From Arenicola marina (taxonomy: Eukaryota; Annelida; Polychaeta; Arenicolidae): a stretch of 64,000 bases of DNA. The position numbers and the translations under genes were made by a program. Shown here piece by piece: positions 25,501 to 37,500 of this stretch (its first letter is position 1; the number at the start of each line of letters is the position of its first letter). The stretch is from contig OZ025255.1 in NCBI GenBank assembly GCA_964019135.1, positions 9,176,001 through 9,240,000 on the forward strand, read 5' to 3'. Under the pieces are notes generated by a model. That model did no database searches and was not told the DNA's origin. It worked only from the letters and a program-made list of their open reading frames with translations.

Positions 25501-28500
25501 AGTATCCATGGTGACGGTGGGGTAGTTGGGCGTGCATCATGAGTAACTCTAGTAACTGTAGCGTAGGTAGGGTACGCCATGAGTAACCCTGGTAACTGTA
25601 TGGTAGGCAGGGTACGTTATGATTAACGCTCTGGTGCCATGAATTGACACCAGAGCGTAGAGCTAACCCAGAGGTAACATGCACGATAAAGCGCGTAATG
25701 ACAGTGCGGTGGGCCCGTTGATTAAACTCTGAATAGAAGTCGACTAACGCCGTTCCAGGACATTCGGTGACAATGCGTTAACCACATGTATAGATCCTGG
25801 ACAGTGAATACCTACAGACTGGAGAGCTGAGTGAAAGTGACGGGTCATAAACATAAGCCCGTCGATACCCACACAGTATTCAACTCTATCATTGTTGGTT
25901 CCATATATACTTGTCTACTTATATATACAAAAATATACAAAATGAATTGTCATTCATAAAGTCGTTATTTCACCATTTGATAGTATCCACGTATTTCTCC
26001 TGGCATAGCGAATCCGACCAATTATCTATCTAGTGTATTTATGTTTCCATGGTCACTGTACACTATCATAGGTAAAATCGTATTTAGTTTCCTCTGCTAA
26101 TTTAAAGGCAGCGCATGTCATTATCAACCTGCTTCTGTCTTCCCCCCGTGCTGTCATAATATGGATGCGCGATTATTTTACTTGATAAATAGCCATCGGT
26201 GTGTTAGTCTGGGCCTGTTGTAATATATAAATTAAACAATAAAACACAGAAAAAGCCAGAATAATGAGTTATATGTTCGCCTCAATTAAATTCCATAGAT
26301 CCACTCATTTAAAGAAAAATAAACCGTTGGATATTTCACTCACATGTTTGCTTGCTACTGTCTACCTGGCATTCTTTATTTGGCATTGTATGCTTGACAT
26401 TTTTGCTTGGCATTGTTTATTCGTGCCACTTACCTGACAAAGAGCGGCTGCGTCTGACTCAGCTTGTCCACCAAACTCTGGAGTGAAGTCTGCAAGATAG
26501 AAACACAACTAATATGTGAAAACGAGGCCTTATCTAAGTTCATTATCGATGTAAAAACAATGTAACTTCTAAGTTCAGTCCTAACTTCTAAGTCGCAATT
26601 AGAATCACAAACAATGTGCGAACAATTGTTGTCTTACTATTGGCATACAGTACATGAATTTGTTCGCACAAAAAATTGTCAGGACATTTAGTAAAATACA
26701 GAGAAAATGATAACGTCGCCGACATTTCGTAGGTGTGTTGACTATACTTTCTGTCCGTCATGCAGTGCGGTTCCTTACCTTGAAGTCCTGTCCCACGGTT
26801 CGCCTGCGAACCCCTGAGCTGTAACAGACAATTATCTCTGTAAGTAACTTTACCTGCGAACCCCTGAGCTGTAACAGACAATTATCTCTGTAAGTAACTT
26901 TGCCTGCAATTGACGCGATATGACTAAAAGTGGTTCAAGCGTCCTGAATATACAACCAACCAACCAACCTGCGCTGCAACAGACACGTATCCCTGTCAGA
27001 AACTTCACCGGAGGATGAACCCTGCACCCTGCACCACCTGCCATCGACTGAATCTTACACTAACCCTCAGCAAGGCAATGTGCTTAGGCACAACATACCG
27101 ATAAACAATTTGTTTTTAATTTAACGGCCCATGACGAGATTGACAGGCAAGCGATTGGATTTCGTTGAGTGGGGTAAGATTTGTTTCCACATCAGGAAGT
27201 CACGCCGCCGGGGGGTGGGGGAGGGGTGGGGGTGGGGATGGGGGTGACCCTTAGTTAGGCTTTCTATAGCCAAATCTGGGGTACTTATCCGCGCTTTAAG
27301 AGTCTTCAAGTTAATCTTATTGATTATCCATTGAGCTTCAAGTTGCTCACTAAATCCTTTGCCTCGTGATTTAAAAGTCAAACCGTTCGTTCTTATCGAC
27401 TCACACGGTTCGCTCAGCGGCTGGAGACCAGCTGTATAAGTTTTGGCGAGTGTTAGACGACACGTAATGCTATGATATATACATCGCAAGTAAAACTGGT
27501 ATATGTGTCTTGTCACCCGTCCTCGACCCCTCCCCCCGCCATCTCTCTCTCACCCCCCCCCCCACCCGCCCCTCACCCCCATACTCCGCTATCGCCCCTT
27601 GTCTCTCAACTCAAGCACGTCAACTTTAAAAAATTCAACCAGGAAGACCGACAGCTCGCGTGGGTCGGGGTAAATACCCCGATCAGCAAACCCGCAATAA
27701 AACCCAGAGGGGCTCAAAAACCTGTCAGCTGTCACGACCCCTACTTTATCCGGGTAGTTTGATCACTCGACAAACTCTGAGAGAAATGTTGAAACCTTTA
27801 ATCTATAACACCTTTAAGTTGTTTAACACAGCTCATGAACGTTTTGGGAATTATTTAAAATGTCATAATATCATAATTTGATGACACGTCACTTAGACTC
27901 TTCTATTGTACCGGCCTGTGGGGTATATACTTCACGCATGGTTCATCTCTTTACCCCAGAATGTTTCTTACTCCTGCTTTACTTCTGCGTTCACAAAGGG
28001 CACCGACAAAGCGATTACGTCATATTCATGTCCTATTCATCCTATTTTGCATGTCCGGTTTCAGAGGCGGACTCAGGAATTTGTAAAGGAGGGTGGGTCC
28101 ATTGGGAATTTTCTACGTAGGGGGCACTAAATGTCGCATTGAAAAACGGCATTCTTTCTCACAAGGGGGGGGGGTCCGGACACCCGCGACCCTCCCCACC
28201 CCCCCATGATCCGCCCATGGACTATAAGGACACACCACCGAGGGTGGTAGGGGGGGTTGGAGGCGGTAGTGGGCGGGAGGGAGGGTAGGTACCTGCTGGT
28301 GCCGATGTCGCCCGCAAACAGCTCGGCCACGATGCGCGCCCCGCTTCCCCGGATACAGTCTACCAACAAAGGGCTCAGGGTGTCCCGGTTCTTTTCCAGG
28401 ATCCCGACAGCGTCATACGTCACCTGATGAAGGACGGACAGGAAAGAACATGTTGGGGTTTATTTTAGGCGGCTTTTGTGCACGTGAAACCTCTAGACAC

Positions 28501-31500
28501 TTCCCCGGAGTTGTCCCCAAGCGCAGGTACCGGTTTGGAACCCATTTGCTGATCTGATATCCAGATCGAGTTTCCTTCACAGAGACCTAATGATAATTAA
28601 TTTTTTAACAATAATTAAATAATATTATTATTTAACCAATAATCAAATAATAATGACAAGTTAGTAATAATCATAATTTAATAATAATAATTATTCAATC
28701 AATAAATAATAATAATAACCAGTTAGTAATAATAATAATAACCAATTAGTAATAATAAGAATAATTTAATACTAATAATAATTTAATAATAATTATTATT
28801 TAATACAATTCATGATAATAAGTTAGTAATACGATGTATTTACTACTATTAATAATATCAGTAATACTAACAAGTTAACGATACACAGATTTTCATGTAA
28901 ATCACTTAATAAGTGGGCTTCCCCCCGTGGCCTAGGGGCTACCATGTTCCACATTTGTCGAGTGTGCTCTGTTAGGCCGGGTCAGCCAGGGCGAGCGGTG
29001 CATGGTTCGAGCCACACCTCTGCAAACGTTCGTCCAGGTCAAATATCCCACGTAACTTCTTCTCCCTCCACCCCGCGCTTCTCCCACCACCACCACCACC
29101 CTGCCTCCTGTCCCCACAATACTTACCCTGCCAGCGTAGTGGACGATGCCGAATTCGGGTTTGTCTCCTTGCGATGTTCTCTGATAGTGGGCGCTGCCTT
29201 CGTAGGTCAGATGACAGCGCCGCACGACGGCGGCGTCCGAAGACTGGGGCAGACGGCACTCCTCGTCCAGGATGTCCAGCATACCTGGCCGTCCCGGGGT
29301 ACCCTGGCGGACGGAGGGGGAACTGAGTCAAACAAGCCACAATCCGGAGCCAATAAATGAAACTTATTACAAGCGTCTATAAGTAATTTTATGCGGTATT
29401 AAACACCTCACTTATGTCTTCTCCTTTTTATGTACGCGATACCCTTTATGTCTGTTTACGATTTGGTCACTAAAGCCTTTATGTCCAGACTGTGTTGTAA
29501 CTATGCTTTTGTGCCCAGTGCAAGGTTTTCAGTCCCGTCATAGCGTTCCTTCCATGCCAGGAAAGTCGCCCGCCGCCTGGCGAGTATTTCACGCTACCGC
29601 CGCCTGGCGAGTATCTCACGCTCCGTGAGGAGCGCCACTTGTTCATCCGGCCGCGCATGCGTTATAGGCCCCCGAGGTGCGACCTATAAAACCCAGCCCT
29701 CATCTGGATTTCGCCCTCTCCTGGATCTGCGGCGGCCTGACTGGACCATCAACAAGCATCCACCCACCACCCCATCCGCACGCCTTTGTTTTTTGTTTTT
29801 CTTTCGGGTTTTGGCCGGTTTGGTTCCCAACCTTGCCGGCCAAATCCATATATGGAATTACAAATTTGGCATATTTATGTATCTTGCCATATTTGGCAAA
29901 TTTATTACGCAAGCATGCGACATCATGTTGCGTAATGTCATTAATAAAATGACCATCAACCTCCAACCCTCAATTGTTATCCGTTTATTTTGTCCGTCAA
30001 CTAGCTACGGTAACGTTAGCCGTGTTTTAAAGCAAGTATAAAATGTCTGTTTTTTTTTGCGCAGGTTGAAAATCCCATGTCTTAATTCGTAAAGAGTAGA
30101 ATGTTACTTCACATGGCTCCTCTCTACCTTGACCTTCCCATTCTCGCGATATGACCTACAGAGGTTGAACTTAAACCAATCAATGAACCGATGAAGAAGT
30201 CTGACAGATGACCTTGATGACCTTGGGTACTGACCAGGAAGAGATCCAGGAGGGGCTGGTTGTTCTCGTACTGGATCTTGCTCCAGTCGACCCCCCCAGC
30301 TGTCAGCTCCCGCTGCTCCTGGGAGAAGATGTGCTCGTTGAAGTGAAACTGTAGTCGCTCGTTGGCCACGTTGATCAGGAGCTGATCCAGACCGTTTACG
30401 GACAGGTCCTCGAAGCCGGACATGTCCAGGATGCCAATCCGGCCCGTGTCCCTGCAATGGCGGTCAACATGTGAAGCTGTATTTGTGAACTGTGTCAGGC
30501 CTTCAGAAGGTCGGCATCGGAAGGAAAGTTGGGTATTTTTATCGCCGTGTTCGGGTTCGATTCCCCAGGTTGGCATGTGAGTTTGACAGGGGACGTAGGC
30601 ATGGTCTGGTGGTCAGCGCATTGGTTACCTGTAAGGGTCAGTGGTTACCTGGGAGGGTCAGTGGTTACCTGGCGGTCAGTGGTTATCCGGAGATGGCAGT
30701 GGTTATCTGGGGGTCAGGGGTTACCCGGGGGTGGCATTGGTTACCTGGAGGGAGTGTCATTGTTTACCTGGGAGACGGCTGAGGCTGCAGGTGTTCGTTG
30801 ATGCGAGCCACGAGCCAGTAGAAGAGCCTCCCGTAGAGCGCCTTGGCCAGGGCGTCCCGAGAGTCCCGGGCCTCAGTCAGACTCTTGTTGCGGTGGAGTG
30901 TCTCGCCCGTCCTCTGGTCTGGAGCAAGATGGCGCCGTCAAGGAGGGAACATAGGTGACAGGGCACAATGAGGAATGGTCACGTGACCTGGCTTCATGAG
31001 GAATGATCACGTGACCTGGCTTAATGAGGAATGATTACGTGACCGAGCTTGATGAGAAATGATCACGTGACCGAGCTTACTGAGGAATGATCACGTGATC
31101 TGGCTTAATGAGGAATGATCACGTGAGCAGGCTTAATGAGGAATGGTCACGTGACTGAGCGTACTGAGGTATGATCACGTGACCGAGCTTACTGAGGACT
31201 GATCACGTGACCGAGCTTAATGAGGAAGGATCACGTGACCTGACTTAATGAGGAATGATCACGTGACCGAGCTTGATGAGGAATGATCACGTGACCGAGC
31301 TTAATGAGGAAGGATCATGTGACCTGACTTAATGAGGAATGATCACGTGACCGAGCTTGATGAGGAATGATCACGTGACCGAGCTTAATGAGGAAGGATC
31401 ACGTGACCTGACTTAATGAGGAATGATCACGTGACCGAGCTTGATGAGGAATGATCACGTGACCGAGCTTAATGAGGAAGGATCACGTGACCTGACTTAA

Positions 31501-34500
31501 TGAGGAATGATCACGTGACCGAGCTTAATGAGGAATGATCACGTGACCGAGCTTACTGAGGAATGATCACGTGATCTGGCTTAATGAGGAATGATCACGT
31601 GAGCAGGCTTAATGAGGAATGGTCACGTGACTGAGCGTACTGAGGTATGATCACGTGACCGGGCTTAATAAGGAGTGATCACGTGACGTGATACGGAATT
31701 CGTCAATGAAATTATTCCTCATTGTGCCTTAATCTCAAGTATGATTGTCATCCACCATATTTAGCTAAGTATGGTTGCTTTATCATTAAGTCGCTAGACC
31801 ACTTACAATCTGTGCACCACTGATCGTATGTCAATATGAAGATGGCAATATAAAGATGTCAATATAAAGGTGACAATATAAAGACGGCAATATAAAGATG
31901 GCAATATAAAGATGGCAATATTAATTAAGAGGGCGGCCCCCGAAAGTCGTGGGGGCAATGGGCGGGGGGGGGGGGTAGCAGGGGTGTGAGTGGTGGGGAG
32001 GAAGGATGATGGTGGCGGGGGCGGGGAGGGGGTAACTCACCGTGAAATGTGTCTGTGGTCAGCGCCGGCTGTAACGTGTCGAGGTGGGGGTGGTGACGGT
32101 GGTGTGGGTGGTGGGGAGGAAGGATGATGGTGGCGGGGGCGGGGAGGGGGTAACTCACCGTGAAATGTGTCTGTGGTCAGCGCCAGCTGTAACGTGTCGA
32201 GGTGGGGGTGGTGGCGGTGGTGACGGTGGTGTGGGTGGTGGGGAGGAAGGATGATGGTGGCGGGGGCGGGGAGGGGGTAACTCACCGTGAAATGTGTCTG
32301 TGGTCAGCGCCAGCTGTAACGTGTCGAGGTGGGGGTGGTGGCGGTGCTGACGGTGGTGTGGGTGGTGGGGAGGAAGGATGATGGTGGCGGGGGCGGGGAG
32401 GGGGTAACTCACCGTGAAATGTGTCTGTGGTCAGTGCCGGCTGTAACGTGTCGAGCTGGGGGTGGTGGCGGTGGTGACGGTGGTGTGGGTGGTGGGGAGG
32501 AAGGATGATGGTGGCGGGGGCGGGGAGGGGGTAACTCACCGTGAAATGTGTCTGGTCAGTGCCGGCTGTAACGTGTCGAGGTGGGGGTGGTGACGGTGGT
32601 GACGGTGGTGTGGGTGGTGGGGAAGAAGGATGATGGTGGCGGGGGCGGGGAGGGGGTAACTCACCGTGAAATGTGTCTGTGGTCAGTGCCGGCTGTAACG
32701 TGTCGAGGTGGGGGTGGTGACAGTGGTGACGGTGGTGTGGGTGGTGGGGAGGAAGGATGATGGTGGCGGGGGCGGGGAGGGGGTAACTCACCGTGAAATG
32801 TGTCTGTGGTCAGTGCCAGCTGTAACGTGTCGAGGTGGGGGTGGTGACGGTGGTGACGGTGGTGTGGGTGGTGGGGAGGAAGGATGATGGTGGCGGGGGC
32901 GGGGAGGGGGTAACTCACCGTGAAATGTGTCTGTGGTCAGTGCCAGCTGTAACGTGTCGAGGTGGGGGTGGTGGCGGTGGTGACGGTGGTGTGGGTGGTG
33001 GGGAGGAAGGATGATGGTGGCGGGGGCGGGGAGGGGGTAACTCACCGTGAAATGTGTCTGTGGTCAGTGCCGGCTGTAACGTGTCGAGTTGGGGGTGGTG
33101 GCGGTGGTGACGGTGGTGTGGGTGGTGGGGAGGAAGGATGATGGTGGCGGGGGCGGGGAGGGGCTAACTCACCGTGAAATGTGTCTATGGTCAGTGCCTG
33201 CTGTAACGTGTCGAGGTGGGGGTGGTGACGGTGGTGACGGTGGTGTGGGTGGTGGGGAGGAAGGATGATGGTGGCGGGGGCGGGGAGGGGGTAACTTACC
33301 GTGAAATGTGTCTGTGGTCAGTGCCGGCTGTAACGTGTCGAGGTGGGGGTGGTGACGGTGGAGACGGTGGTGTGAGTGGTGGGGAGGAAGGATGATGGTG
33401 GCGGGGGCGGGGAGGGGGTAACTCACCGTGAAATGTGTCTGTGGTCAGTGCCGGCTGTAACGTGTCGAGGTGGGGGTGGTGACAGTGGTGACGGTGGTGT
33501 GGGTGGTGGGGAGGAAGGATGATGGTGGCGGGGGCGGGGAGGGGGTAACTCACCGTGAAATGTGTCTGTGGTCAGTGCCAGCTGTAACGTGTCGAGGTGG
33601 GGGTGGTGACGGTGGTGACGGTGGTGTGGGTGGTGGGGAGGAAGGATGATGGTGGCGGGGGCGGGGAGGGGGTAACTCACCGTGAAATGTGTCTGTGGTC
33701 AGTGCCAGCTGTAACGTGTCGAGGTGGGGGTGGTGGCGGTGGTGACGGTGGTGTGGGTGGTGGGGAGGAAGGATGATGGTGGCGGGGGCGGGGAGGGGGT
33801 AACTCACCGTGAAATGTGTCTGTGGTCAGTGCCGGCTGTAACGTGTCGAGCTGGGGGTGGTGGCGGTGGTGACGGTGGTGTGGGTGGTGGGGAGGAAGGA
33901 TGATGGTGGCGGGGGCGGGGAGGGGGTAACTCACCGTGAAATGTGTCTGTGGTCAGTGCCTGCTGTAACGTGTCGAGGTGGGGGTGGTGACGGTGGTGAC
34001 GGTGGTGTGGGTGGTGGGGAGGAAGGATGATGGTGGCGGGGGCGGGGAGGGGGTAACTCACCGTGAAATGTGTCTGTGGTCAGTGCCGGCTGTAACGTGT
34101 CGAGGTGGGGGTGGTGACGGTGGTGACGGTGGTGTGAGTGGTGGGGAGGAAGGATGATGGTGGCGGGGGCGGGGAGGGGGTAACTCACCGTGAAATGTGT
34201 CTGTGGTCAGTGCCAGCTGTAACGTGTCGAGGTGGGGGTGGTGACGGTGGTGACGGTGGTGTGGGTGGTGGGGAGGAAGGATGATGGTGGCGGGGGCGGG
34301 GAGGGGGTAACTCACCGTGAAATGTGTCTGTGGTCAGTGCCAGCTGTAACGTGTCGAGGTGGGGGTGGTGACGGTGGTGACGGTGGTGTGGGTGGTGGGG
34401 AGGAAGGATGATGGTGGCGGGGGCGGGGAGGGGGTAACTCACCGTGAAATGTGTCTGTGGTCAGTGCCGGCTGTAACGTGTCGAGGTGGGGGTGGTGGCG

Positions 34501-37500
34501 GTGGTGACGGTGGTGTGGGTGGTGGGGAGGAAGGATGATGGTGGCGGGGGCGGGGAGGGGGTAACTCACCGTGAAATGTGTCTGTGGTCAGTGCCTGCTG
34601 TAACGTGTCGAGGTGGGGGTGGTGACGGTGGTGACGGTGGTGTGGGTGGTGGGGAGGAAGGATGATGGTGGCGGGGGCGGGGAGGGGGTAACTCACCGTG
34701 AAATGTGTCTGTGGTCAGTGCCGGCTGTAACGTGTCGAGGTGGGGGTGGTGACGGTGGTGACGGTGGTGTGGGTGGTGGGGAGGAAGGATGATGGTGGCG
34801 GGGGCGGGGAGGGGGTAACTCACCGTGAAATGTGTCTGTGGTCAGTGCCGGCTGTAACGTGTCGAGGTGGGGGTGGTGGCGGTGGTGACGGTGGTGTGGG
34901 TGGTGGGGAGGAAGGATGATGGTGGCGGGGGCGGGGAGGGGGTAACTCACCGTGAAATGTGTCTGTGGTCAGTGCCGGCTGTAACGTGTCGAGGTGGGGG
35001 TGGTGACGGTGGTGACGGTGGTGTGGGTGGTGGGGAGGAAGGATGATGGTGGCGGGGGCGGGGAGGGGGTAACTCACCGTGAAATGTGTCTGTGGTCAGT
35101 GCCGGCTGTAACGTGTCGAGGTGGGGGTGGTGACGGTGGTGACGGTGGTGTGGGTGGTGGGGAGGAAGGATGATGGTGGCGGGGGCGGGGAGGGGGTAAC
35201 TCACCGTGAAATGTGTCTGTGGTCAGTGCCGGCTGTAACGTGTCGAGGTGGGGATGATGGCGGTGGTGACGGTGGTGTGGGTGGTGGGGAGGAAGGATGA
35301 TGGTGGCGGGGGCGGGGAGGGGGTAACTCACCGTGAAATGTGTCTGTGGTCAGTGCCGGCTGTAACGTGTCGAGGTGGGGATGGTGGCGGTGGTGACGGT
35401 GGTGTGGGTGGTGGGGAGGAAGGATGATGGTGGCGGGGGCGGGGAGGGGGTAACTCACCGTGAAATGTGTCTGTGGTCAGTGCCGGCTGTAACGTGTCGA
35501 GGTGGGGATGGTGGCGGTGGTGACGGTGGTGTGGGTGGTGGGGAGGAAGGATGATGGTGGCGGGGGCGGGGAGGGGGTAACTCACCGTGAAAGGTGTCTG
35601 TAGTCAGTGCCTGCTGTAACGTGTCGTGTTCCACCCGAAGCAAGCGAGCAGCTGCCGCGGAAGGGGAGGGGGGTGGGGAGGAGCAGAGAGATCATCAGTA
35701 TCAACACACATCTATAATGCATCATAATGTCCTTGAACCATGCGTGTAGTGACCACAAAGTACGCTATTGTCACAAACAGCAATACAGCTTTGGGTTGAT
35801 AATTGATTTATTACACATCTCTCTCCTACGATGCCCCAGGATTCATAAATTCAAAACGACAGGTACCGCAATATTTCGCCCTGGAATAGGACATTAACAT
35901 GGAGCTGGGTGAAATAGTCGAACTTACGGATCCAGGAAACATATTTGGTTCCATGGATAATGGCTTACGAGACAGCCTTGGTTTACCCACTTGATTTACC
36001 CCCCTTTGTGAATAGTGGTGAGATTCTTTAGGGATGTCCTTCACGGCTTTCCAGAAATCACGGCTTACTGTATGATATTGCTATATTGGGCTAATATGGC
36101 TCAGATTAACCCAAGGAATTGGTGTCATTTACCAGACACTAACCCCATCCACACGCTCTACCCTATCACCCCACCCCCCCCAAGCCACCCTTCTCACCGC
36201 CTTGGACATGTGGGAGAGTCGTGGTATTGATCCCCCCCTCCTCCGTCCTCACCCCCAGCCCCCCCCCCTCACCCCCCTCACCGCCTCACCCCCCACCACT
36301 CACCATTCTGGACGTGGGGGAAGTCGTTACTGGTTCTGATGCTGCCTTCGTGGTCACCGCTCTCCACAAACTGGACGTTGGTCACGTGCAAGATGGCGGC
36401 CACCGTGGCATAACACAGGAGCACGTCCTATCGGGAGAGTGGACGAGAGGTCATGTAACGAACATGTCTCTACCATGAGTCGCGCTGTTTCAAACTGTCC
36501 GCCCGTTACAAAATGTCATCTTGTCGCAAACTGTCCGCCCGTTACAAAATGTCATCTTGTCGCAAACTGTCCGCCCGTTACAAAATGTCATCTTGTCGCA
36601 AACTGTCCGCCCGTTACAAACTGTCATCTTGTCGCAAACTGTCCGCCCGTTACAAAATGTCATCTTGTCGCAAACTGTCCGCCCGTTACAAACTGTCCCC
36701 TTGTCGCAAACTGTCCGCCCGTTACAAAATGTCATCTTGTCGCAAACTGTCCGCCCGTTACAAAATGTCATCTCGTCGCAAACTGTCCGCCCGTTACAAA
36801 CTGTCATCTTGTTGCAAACTGTCCGCCCGTTACAAACTGTCATCTTGTCGCAAACTGTCCGCCCGTTACAAACTGTCATCTTGTCGCAAACTGTCCGCCC
36901 GTTACAAACTGTCATCCTGTCGCAAACTGTCCGCCCGTTACAAAATGTCATCTTGTCGCAAACTGTCCGCCCGTTACAAAATGTCATCTAGTCGCAAACT
37001 GTCCGCCCGTTACAAACTGTCATCTTGTCGCAAACTGTCCGCCCGTTACAAAATGTCATCTTGTCAAAAACATCACCGCGTACCACTTTTGTCTAAAGTA
37101 TTGTAACAATAGGCGCGGCACCATGGCAAATGACGCCATGGCAACTCGATACCATGGCTAGAAGGGTTGCCTATAGCCTATATGGTTACTGCGGCAAAAT
37201 TTAGATTTTGGTTGTGAAGCTTTCTGGTTTTAAAACTGTCCTGAATGGCTTCTGACTCAGCATGCCCTCACCCCCTCTCCCCCCACCCCCTCCACCCCCA
37301 CCCCTCTTCCCTGACCCTCACAGCAGGTCGAGACTGACTGTCGAGTGACTTGAAATTTTTTTAGAAGGCAACTTGACATGTAAGGACTTCCTGGAGATAA
37401 GGAAGGCCCCATTTTTTGTGTATATGGATGTCTCCGCAAAAAGGAACAGTCAAGACACGTCGTAGGTGTAAATCTCATGCCAAGCCTTTGTTTCATGCGT

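Noticed and set aside
30541-30640. tRNA-like B box GGTTCGATTCCCC and A-box-like GGTCTGGTGGTCAGCGCATT
   Set aside because: The two boxes are in the wrong order for a tRNA or SINE head; probably chance or two decayed fragments.
31925-35643. Series of 85-codon Pro/His-rich minus-strand frames
   Set aside because: Each is the 127-bp repeat unit read from one copy into the next; the one-base shift per unit stops them at the same place every time.
36439-37161. 240-codon Cys-rich frame resembling a repeat protein
   Set aside because: It is the 36-bp minisatellite of intron 6 in all open frames.
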